Shown here piece after piece: positions 1 through 4,988 of a stretch of 6,472 nucleotides of DNA. The translations under genes and the position numbers were made by a program. The DNA is from Pseudomonadota bacterium. Lineage in GTDB: Bacteria > Pseudomonadota > Alphaproteobacteria > Rhizobiales > Hyphomicrobiaceae. Positions within the stretch are counted from its first letter, which is position 1, and every line of letters begins with the position of its first letter. The notes under the pieces were generated by a model that had not been told where the DNA came from, ran no database searches, and saw nothing but the letters and a program-made list of their open reading frames with translations. The DNA lies in contig JAKALI010000243.1 of assembly GCA_021813195.1 (NCBI GenBank), positions 1 to 6,472 of the forward strand, given 5' to 3'.

Positions 1-2
1 GC

Positions 3-542
3 GCAGGATCGGCGGAATGGAAACTGTTCCTTCCGATCAGTGTGGAACTCAAGGACATGCCGGCGCTGCTCCGCGTCACCTTCAACGCAGAGAGCGCTCT
101 GCAGAACGCGGGCCTCGTTTCTGCAGGCACCGCATCCGTGACGCTGCTCGTGCGCGGTTGGTATGACACGATGGGGAACGGCCCCACCCTGCGGATCAAG
201 GCGTCGAGCCCTCCGCACCAGGCGGGTGACAACACGCTCAGCCCGTATCTGCCTGATGGGTTCCAGGTTGAGGCCCTTGCCTTCACGCTGGCAGCCGGTG
301 ATTCGGCCTTGGGCTATGTGACCTTGATGCACCGCAGCGCGAGCTTCGCGTCGCTGCAGCCGCCGAACGACTTCGTGGACGCGGACACGATGCTGATGCA
401 GTCGGGTCACCTGTCGGGTGAGTTCATCGGCCGGTATCCGGTGTGGGTCGTTGACAGTACAACGGTCTTGACCGTCAACTTGGTGACCGACACGGTCATC
501 CGGCTGTACTCGATCGCGACCGTTCCACAGAAGCGCGAATAG
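3..542 (+). CDS. Beta-rich structural protein, possible jelly-roll capsid protein (5' end outside window)
   Basis: The reading frame is open from base 3 to the TAG at 540-542, so the gene probably begins before the window. A GTG at 42 could serve as a start, but it has no clear Shine-Dalgarno site, and the residues upstream (SAEWKLFLPISVELKDMPAL) continue the same protein-like composition. The visible 179 residues alternate short hydrophobic strands with Gly/Asp/Asn turns. They contain no membrane segment, no cysteine and no enzymatic motif, as expected of an all-beta virion protein. The stretch FLPISVELKDMPALLRV resembles, from memory, the strand/turn pattern (LPI...D.pgLl) of double jelly-roll major capsid proteins of tectivirus-like phages. 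The length would suit a C-terminal jelly roll or one small single-jelly-roll capsid protein. That identity is inferred; a tail or decoration protein remains possible. A strong stem-loop follows the stop codon. Confidence 0.75.
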   Translation, partial: AGSAEWKLFLPISVELKDMPALLRVTFNAESALQNAGLVSAGTASVTLLVRGWYDTMGNGPTLRIKASSPPHQAGDNTLSPYLPDGFQVEALAFTLAAGDSALGYVTLMHRSASFASLQPPNDFVDADTMLMQSGHLSGEFIGRYPVWVVDSTTVLTVNLVTDTVIRLYSIATVPQKRE

Positions 543-592
543 TTCTGCGCGGAGAGGGTGCGCTCAGCCTCCCGCCCCTCATCGCGGCGTCC

Positions 593-628
593 GTGGCCCT
601 AGCCCGCACCCTCCCGGGCTAGGGCCAC
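593..628 (+). other. Perfect 14-bp stem-loop between the first two genes
   Basis: GTGGCCCTAGCCCG (593-606) is exactly complementary to CGGGCTAGGGCCAC (615-628), with the 8-base loop CACCCTCC. No T-tract follows on either strand, so it is not a textbook intrinsic terminator. It sits 51 bases after the stop of the putative capsid gene and 20 bases before the next ATG. It could stabilise the 3' end of an abundant mRNA, partly stop transcription, or act as a processing site. Bases 554-562 (GAGGGTGCG) are complementary to 605-613, which covers most of the loop and the last two bases of the 5' arm. A pseudoknot or a competing alternative fold is therefore possible. Confidence 0.75.
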
Positions 629-647
629 ATACATACAGGGGTAGAAG

Positions 648-1229
648 ATGGCAACCGATGCAGTCAAGGCGTGGGAACTCAACACACCGTGGGGGCCGAT
701 TATTGCGGATGCAAGTAGCCCGCTCGGGGCGCTCATGGGCTTCGCGCATGACGTGTCGCAGAACTTCTCTCGCGGCGCCGCGGCTGTCGCACCAGGACAG
801 CCCGGATACATCGCAGTCGGGAAGGAAGCAGGACAGATTGTCGGCGGAGTAGCGGGAGAAGCCGCCCGCACAATCGGGATCGGCGCTGGCACCGCGGCAA
901 CCGTTGCAGGACCCGGAGTCGGTGCAGGCGTCGGCGCTGCAGCATCCGGGATCGGCGTTGGGTTGGGGGCCGCGGCGGAAACGGCCGGGCCTGGCCTCGG
1001 CGCAGGCGTCGGCGCCGGTGCCGCTGGCGTCGGAGCCGGGATCGGCGAAGCGCTTCCGGCCGCCGGTGCAGGTGTTGGCTATGGCGCAGGCCAAGCAGCG
1101 GGTGGGTTCCTGACCGGAGCCGGAACGTTCCTCGATAGCCTGTTCGGATCAGGCGGTGGTGGGCTCGGCTGGATTCTTGCGCTTGCAGCACTTGCCATTA
1201 TCATCATTCTCGTACTCGCGATCGCGTAG
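648..1229 (+). CDS. Gly/Ala-repeat protein with C-terminal membrane anchor
   Basis: A protein of 193 residues; I do not recognise the family. ATG 648 is preceded by GGGG at 638-641. Residues 1-60 are mixed and look soluble. Residues 62-140 are almost entirely Gly, Ala, Val and Ile, with glycine at nearly every second position. Within them residues 88-113 and 114-139 form a 26-residue tandem repeat, each copy opening with GPG(V/L)GAGVGA. The glycine-zipper character suggests close helix packing or insertion into a membrane. A Gly linker (about 167-174) leads to a strongly hydrophobic C-terminal segment (about 175-193, LALAALAIIIILVLAIA) that ends at the stop codon, so the protein would be tail-anchored. 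There is no signal peptide or catalytic motif. Position between a putative capsid gene and other structural genes suggests a virion membrane protein. Infection-vesicle or scaffold roles are guesses. Confidence 0.85.
   Translation: MATDAVKAWELNTPWGPIIADASSPLGALMGFAHDVSQNFSRGAAAVAPGQPGYIAVGKEAGQIVGGVAGEAARTIGIGAGTAATVAGPGVGAGVGAAASGIGVGLGAAAETAGPGLGAGVGAGAAGVGAGIGEALPAAGAGVGYGAGQAAGGFLTGAGTFLDSLFGSGGGGLGWILALAALAIIIILVLAIA
909..1064 (+). repeat. Two-copy 78-bp (26-residue) tandem repeat inside the Gly/Ala protein
   Basis: Codons 88-113 (909-986) and 114-139 (987-1064) align without gaps. About 16 of 26 residues are identical, and the first ten are identical at nine positions. The DNA copies have diverged, so this is an old in-frame duplication rather than a recent slippage event. 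Confidence 0.6.
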
Positions 1230-1241
1230 GAGAGAGACGAC

Positions 1242-1838
1242 ATGCTGCATACGAAGATTGCACTCACTGGCCCCTTCACGATCGATACTCCGGCCTGGAC
1301 GCTAGAGTACAAGTTCTGGGCGGCGCTGCTTGATGCCTCAAATGGTCCGCTGACGATCAGTGCTGAGGGCGAGGGGAACCGGAGCTATGTCCTCGCGTCT
1401 TTGGGCGACGAGATGGAACTGCCGCTCCATGGCATCACGCGGGTGACGATTTCGGCAGCGACATATCCGTGCTGGGTCGGCTACGGCATCGTACTCGAAT
1501 CGTCAAAAGTCAAGGCAGGTTCTGTCGGGACGATCGGAGTGGCAACCATTCTGCCAACGCAGGTGACGCTTACCGATCGAAGTGGCACGCTGACGGCGGC
1601 GAACACGTCGCAACAGCTTGCACCGGCCAATCCAGGACGTCGGTATCTCTTGATCGAGAACCTCGCGTCCGAAGTCATGTGGATCAACTTTGGCGCTGCA
1701 GCGACGCAGTCAGAGCCGTCGATCCAGCTTGCGGCGAACGGCGGTACTTTCGTGATGGAAGGTTCTGTCGTTTCTACTGAGGCGGTCTACGTGATCGCTA
1801 CGACGGCAGGGCATGCTTGGACAGCGAAGGAGGCATAA
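1242..1838 (+). CDS. Beta-rich phage structural protein, two domains
   Basis: A protein of 198 residues. ATG 1242 follows AGGAGAGA (1229-1236), just after the previous stop. No signal peptide or transmembrane segment is present. Residues 1-95 look like one all-beta domain (TGPFTIDTPAWTLEYKFWA, later THE-type strands rich in Val, Ile and Thr). Residues about 108-198 form a second domain with a pattern common in hypothetical phage structural proteins: a strand with TLTAANTSQQLAPAN, then GRRYLLIENLASEVMWINFG, then ATTAGHAWTAKEA at the extreme C-terminus. Such domains are generally annotated as virion or head-tail associated proteins without known biochemical function. The gene directly precedes the polyglycine adhesin-like gene, and the two could form a vertex or fibre complex. 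That partnership is inferred from order only. Confidence 0.85.
   Translation: MLHTKIALTGPFTIDTPAWTLEYKFWAALLDASNGPLTISAEGEGNRSYVLASLGDEMELPLHGITRVTISAATYPCWVGYGIVLESSKVKAGSVGTIGVATILPTQVTLTDRSGTLTAANTSQQLAPANPGRRYLLIENLASEVMWINFGAAATQSEPSIQLAANGGTFVMEGSVVSTEAVYVIATTAGHAWTAKEA
1827..1833 (+). promoter_or_regulatory. Consensus Shine-Dalgarno site
   Basis: AAGGAGG ends 8 bases before ATG 1842 and lies inside the last codons of the preceding gene. It is the strongest ribosome-binding site in the window and fixes the start of the glycine-rich gene. It suggests that protein is made in quantity and that the host uses canonical Shine-Dalgarno pairing. Confidence 0.85.
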
Positions 1839-1841
1839 GAC

Positions 1842-2672
1842 ATGGGTATTTCTCCTGGATCGTCAGTGGCGCAAATCCCGATCCTTCATACGCAAGTCTT
1901 TACAACGTCAGGCACTTGGACCAAACCGTCTGGCGTCAACACGATTCACGCGCTCTTGGTCGGCGGCGGCGGCGGCGGTGCAGGATGTGCAGCGATTGCT
2001 AATCACTGCGGCGGCGGCGGCGGTGGTGGCGCCGTCGTCGAGACTGATATCGACGTGTCGGGAGTCGCGATTGGCACTGCCCTCGCGGTCACGGTCGGTG
2101 CTGGCGGCGCAGGCGGTGCGGCCGGAGACAATGCGGGCGCTGCTGGTGGTACGACGAGCATCGGGACGCTGGCGACTGCACCCGGCGGCGGCGGCGGCGG
2201 GATCTCCGCAGGTTCAGGCGGTGCAGGCGCTGCTGGTGGCGGCGGCGGCGCTCCTGTCCTGGCTTATGCAGCCGCTGGGTCCGGCGGCGGGGCGGCCGGT
2301 TCTGGGACGGCACTGACGGTCTTGGAGACGAGCGCACTAATCGCGATCAACCAAGGAGGCAACGGCAGTCACGGATCCTTTGGTGGCGCAGGAAGCGGCG
2401 GGCTCGGCTCCGCGTCTTCATTCAATGCACTCCCTGGCATGGGCGGTCCGGGCATCAAAGGATACGGCGGCGGCGGCGGTGGTGGCTCGAACTTCGCGAA
2501 TATGGCCGGCCTAGGCGTTGCGGGAGGCGGTAACGGCTCGGCCGAGGCAGCAGGTTCTAACGGCGCGGCGAACTCTGGTGGTGGCGGCGGTGGCGCAGGA
2601 ACTGCCGCCGGCACAGCCTATGCCGGCGGCTCTGGCGGCTCGGGCTTCGTGCAGATCTCTTGGTGGGCATGA
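1842..2672 (+). CDS. Polyglycine-rich phage adhesin / fibre-tip protein
   Basis: A protein of 276 residues with a short N-terminal beta region and a glycine-rich body. Residues 18-40 carry the hallmark of the phage glycine-rich domain family: F-T-T-S-G-T-W-T-K-P followed by GVNTIHALLVGG. The C-terminus closes with GGSGGSGFVQISWWA, matching the usual GxV.I.W ending. In between lie six runs of 5 to 7 consecutive glycines separated by Ala/Ser/Asn-rich segments. In characterised relatives such as the gp38 adhesin of T4-like phage S16, such runs form packed polyglycine helices with receptor-binding loops at the tip. By analogy it should bind the host surface. The start follows a consensus Shine-Dalgarno site. 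Many glycine runs are encoded by pure GGC repeats. Whether it sits on a tail fibre or on a capsid spike cannot be told from this window. Confidence 0.88.
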   Translation: MGISPGSSVAQIPILHTQVFTTSGTWTKPSGVNTIHALLVGGGGGGAGCAAIANHCGGGGGGGAVVETDIDVSGVAIGTALAVTVGAGGAGGAAGDNAGAAGGTTSIGTLATAPGGGGGGISAGSGGAGAAGGGGGAPVLAYAAAGSGGGAAGSGTALTVLETSALIAINQGGNGSHGSFGGAGSGGLGSASSFNALPGMGGPGIKGYGGGGGGGSNFANMAGLGVAGGGNGSAEAAGSNGAANSGGGGGGAGTAAGTAYAGGSGGSGFVQISWWA

Positions 2673-2675
2673 AAC

Positions 2676-3413
2676 ATGAGCGCCGGAGACTTTCCGATCC
2701 TCGGACCGCCGAGCATCAGCCTGCAGAAGTTCACGGATATCTTGACCGCCGCAAAGAGTCCAGCCGCTCCCGACGCTGTAGGAATGTACACTGCGGCGCT
2801 GCGATATCACGTCGATCCGGCTGTGCTACTTGCGGTATTCCAGCACGAGTCATCCTTCGGCCGCGCGGGCGTGGCAGTCCAGACACGCAACGTCGGCAAC
2901 CTCGAGTTCACGCCAATCTCGACTGAATTTGGAGCGGTGAAGGCTGGACGCTGGGCCGCCTATCCATCCTGGACGGCGAGCGCAGAAGATACCGCACGAC
3001 TCTTGGCGTCGAGCCTGTATGGACGCAATCCTGCGTTCAACACCGTGCGCAAGTTTCCCTATCGCTGGGCGCCGTCGAGTGACGGGAATAATCCCGCGGA
3101 ATATGGCGCAGCGCTCGCTTCGTCGATTGCATCATGGACTGGATCGAGCGGACGGTTATACAGCGTTAGTCCACAGAAAGCTTCGGCTACTGCGCCGTCT
3201 GGCCCAAAGCGGACGGGGCCGCCTCCATCGTCGGCGACAATCGGGCTGCAGCCGAAGTCGGACACAAGCAGCGCACCATCGTCCGTTCCAGTGACGATCG
3301 GACCATATCTGCAGGCTAGCCCGAGCGGCATGCCACAAGACGTTGGCCCATTGCTGGCTATCCTCGCGTTCTCAGCAATAGCCGTCGTGTTGCTGCTCGT
3401 GCTCGTCGCGTGA
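2676..3413 (+). CDS. Membrane-anchored peptidoglycan hydrolase (glucosaminidase / transglycosylase-like)
   Basis: A protein of 245 residues, starting 3 bases after the previous stop, with a weak GGTGG ribosome site at 2662-2666. The enzymatic domain spans about 15-155. It shows LLAVFQHESSFG with a probable catalytic Glu58, then TRNVGNLE (70-77), GRWAAYPSW (91-99), and YRWAPSSDGNNP (129-140) leading to a Tyr143-containing helix. This order of motifs is typical of lysozyme-fold glucosaminidase and lytic transglycosylase domains in phage and bacterial cell-wall enzymes, which cut the glycan strand of peptidoglycan. A Ser/Pro-rich linker (about 157-220, including TIGP at 207-210) leads to a hydrophobic segment at 224-245 that ends at the C-terminus. 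There is no N-terminal signal peptide. The anchored architecture suits a virion enzyme that opens the wall at entry, similar in concept to PRD1 P7. The exact bond cut is uncertain. Confidence 0.88.
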   Translation: MSAGDFPILGPPSISLQKFTDILTAAKSPAAPDAVGMYTAALRYHVDPAVLLAVFQHESSFGRAGVAVQTRNVGNLEFTPISTEFGAVKAGRWAAYPSWTASAEDTARLLASSLYGRNPAFNTVRKFPYRWAPSSDGNNPAEYGAALASSIASWTGSSGRLYSVSPQKASATAPSGPKRTGPPPSSATIGLQPKSDTSSAPSSVPVTIGPYLQASPSGMPQDVGPLLAILAFSAIAVVLLLVLVA

Positions 3414-3425
3414 CCGGAGATTGAT

Positions 3426-4067
3426 ATGCCTAACCCAAGCTGGATCGACAAGCACTATCCCCTCGAGGGGCCGTTGCAAGTGGGCGCTGCGCTTGGCTCT
3501 CTGCCATTCGGCGGCTTTACGACGCTCTACCGCGATCTGGCCAAGATTGGAGCTCCAGGAACGACAGGCCATATCTCGACGCTCCGCGTCTCGCCGACAC
3601 GCCACAAGGGAGAGCGTGCGGTCGTGACCGCTCATGAGCCCCGAGTCGGGATCGAGCATAATCGGGCGCTATATGGCGGTAGGCATCCGAGCGTCACAGG
3701 CCATGCCCCTGTGGCACCACGAGCACGGTCGAACGCCGAATATCTGTATTCGTCTGGAAACCCCGCTGTGGCGCAGGCATATCGGTCGAACGCTGGCACG
3801 TACACAGGGCCAACGACACGGCCTGGAGTGATTCAACATCTTCCCCCCCCCGCGCATACCGGCAGTGCAGCGTCGCATTCCCCCTTGCCATCGGCAGATA
3901 CGACGACCAATCCTACGGTTGGTGGTACTCCGCCCCCGGTGTCGCCGTCGGATATCGGCTCGACAATCGGGCCAGATCTTGCGAGAATCCTTGAAGTCGG
4001 AGCCGTGGCACTGGTCGCTATCGTCCTTGTCATGGTCGTCGCGAAGAGTAAGAGGAAGAGGAGATAA
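3426..4067 (+). CDS. Unrecognised protein with C-terminal membrane anchor and basic tail
   Basis: A protein of 213 residues. ATG 3426 follows CGGAGA at 3415-3420. The N-terminal half (1-65) is mixed, with no motif I recognise. Residues 70-180 are Pro/Ser/Thr/Gly/Tyr-rich and probably extended or disordered. A transmembrane segment lies at about 188-206 (ILEVGAVALVAIVLVMVVA), followed by the highly basic tail KSKRKRR. The segment from Asp184 onward resembles the anchor of the next protein, and TIGP at 180-183 recurs before the anchor of the preceding hydrolase. A run of nine C (3843-3851) encodes Pro140-142 and could cause replication or transcription slippage, or a sequencing error. The frame is nevertheless intact to the stop. 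The likely role, by position, is a virion or membrane structural protein. The function is unknown. Confidence 0.82.
   Translation: MPNPSWIDKHYPLEGPLQVGAALGSLPFGGFTTLYRDLAKIGAPGTTGHISTLRVSPTRHKGERAVVTAHEPRVGIEHNRALYGGRHPSVTGHAPVAPRARSNAEYLYSSGNPAVAQAYRSNAGTYTGPTTRPGVIQHLPPPAHTGSAASHSPLPSADTTTNPTVGGTPPPVSPSDIGSTIGPDLARILEVGAVALVAIVLVMVVAKSKRKRR
3843..3851 (+). repeat. C9 homopolymer within a coding region
   Basis: Nine consecutive cytosines inside the gene at 3426-4067, in codons 140-142. It is the longest homopolymer I found in the window. Confidence 0.9.
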
Positions 4068-4068
4068 G

Positions 4069-4701
4069 ATGGCATACGCTCGCCCCCCTGGTCCGGCGCC
4101 CGGTTCCGGTCTCGTATGGGACCCGACACGAGGCGAATACATCACGCAGCATGCGGCGCTCAATCTTGGTGTCATCCAAGCTCCTTGGCTTAGCTCTCTC
4201 GTGTCAAAGGGCGTCCTCGTGCGGACCGCCCCCGGCGTGTGGAGTCCGGCAAAGGGAGTGACGGCTCAACAGGCGGCCGCAGCGACCTTGAAGGCTGCGG
4301 GCGTTGGAAAGACCGCAACGTATTATTCTGGTGGTACGACCTTCACAGGATCGACCAAGGCAGCGGCCGGGCTTCTGGAATCTCATGGACTCGGATTCCC
4401 GACCGCAAAGCATCCGGGAGGTGCGCCACTGAGCGGTAAGTCGATTGTCAGTGGCGGATCGACCAGTCCAGTAGGGAGTGCAAGCACTGGCCCGGGAAAT
4501 ACAAGCGTCGGTGGATCGTTTCACCGAATAGGGCATACGCTTATTCCGGCTCTTCCGGCCGGCGACGGGGGCAGTGCAGGTAGTGTTCCACTTGACAATA
4601 GCGGCGGCGGCGGTCTAGATATCGGCAGGATCATCGAGATTGGCGCGATTGCGGTCGTGGCAATCGTGCTACTCAAGGTCCTCGTAGGAATGAAGAAGTG
4701 A
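4069..4701 (+). CDS. Unrecognised protein with C-terminal membrane anchor
   Basis: A protein of 210 residues. I chose ATG 4069 because it lies one base after the previous stop and has GAGGA at 4058-4062. The frame is open further upstream, but that stretch is Arg-rich and opposite in composition, so it is a shadow of the previous gene. Residues 15-75 contain a compact region (GEYITQHAALNLGVIQAPW) that may be a small folded domain; I do not recognise it. Residues 75-180 are Gly/Ser/Thr-rich, with several short GGS-type segments. The C-terminus has a transmembrane segment at about 188-206 followed by GMKK. Residues 184-209 match the anchor of the neighbouring protein at about 14 of 26 positions, and key residues Asp184, Arg187 and Glu190 fall at the same numbers in both. 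A virion membrane role is inferred. Confidence 0.85.
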   Translation: MAYARPPGPAPGSGLVWDPTRGEYITQHAALNLGVIQAPWLSSLVSKGVLVRTAPGVWSPAKGVTAQQAAAATLKAAGVGKTATYYSGGTTFTGSTKAAAGLLESHGLGFPTAKHPGGAPLSGKSIVSGGSTSPVGSASTGPGNTSVGGSFHRIGHTLIPALPAGDGGSAGSVPLDNSGGGGLDIGRIIEIGAIAVVAIVLLKVLVGMKK

Positions 4702-4718
4702 AAGGGTAGAGCTTGAAG

Positions 4719-4988
4719 ATGAACCCCTTTGTCGTTGACGCGCTCGCACTTCTCGTCGTCATTGCAGCGGTGCTCGCGCATGTCGGCGTAGCGTTCCTCG
4801 GTCGATCCATCACCGATACGACGTTTATCGACAATGCCGCGCTGTTGGTGCTTGGCGTTGCCTTTGGCCGCTACAGTAACGGCGCGGACAAGGCCGCAGC
4901 ATCTGCCGCGAAGGCCGCAGCGGATGCGCATGCGCGGCTCGATGCGCTCGGAGTTCCGCCTGCATCGTCGGGAGCGCCGCAGCCATGA
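4719..4988 (+). CDS. Small two-helix membrane protein, holin candidate
   Basis: A protein of 89 residues from ATG 4719; a TTG at 4713 would add two residues and is better spaced from AGGG at 4703-4706, so the exact start is open. Residues 5-27 form a strong transmembrane helix. Residues 36-52 (FIDNAALLVLGVAFGRY) form a shorter second hydrophobic segment. The tail (55-89) is Ala-rich with alternating charges, probably helical, and ends in a Pro/Ser-rich stretch. The stop codon overlaps the start of the GH25 lysozyme gene (ATGA at 4985-4988), the classical holin-endolysin arrangement with translational coupling. Size, helices and position support a holin that permeabilises the cytoplasmic membrane. 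No holin family motif is recognisable, so the call rests mainly on context. Confidence 0.8.
   Translation: MNPFVVDALALLVVIAAVLAHVGVAFLGRSITDTTFIDNAALLVLGVAFGRYSNGADKAAASAAKAAADAHARLDALGVPPASSGAPQP

Noticed and set aside
450..479. TTGACA at 451 and a nested set of inverted repeats (ACGGTC-TT-GACCGT at 462-475, TTGACCGTCAA at 468-478) that look like a promoter -35 or an operator
   Set aside because: They lie inside the coding region of the first gene, no -10 box is found at the right distance, and the strands of a Val/Thr-rich protein easily yield such repeats.
579..1191. Long minus-strand open frames opposite the Gly/Ala gene
   Set aside because: They are Arg/Cys/Ala-rich antisense shadows of a GC-rich repeat gene, and the + strand gene has the ribosome site and a sensible membrane anchor.
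1962..2030. GGC repeats considered as a CRISPR array or non-coding microsatellite
   Set aside because: They are in-frame glycine codons of one protein with no regular spacers.
1813..2316. A 167-residue frame overlapping the glycine-rich gene on the + strand
   Set aside because: Its Arg/Ala-rich composition comes from reading GGC repeats out of frame; it has no Shine-Dalgarno site comparable with AAGGAGG before 1842.
3865..4068. Upstream extension of the 4069-4701 gene to a GTG at 3865
   Set aside because: The added residues are Arg-rich and overlap 68 codons of the preceding gene; ATG 4069 has its own GAGGA site directly after the previous stop.
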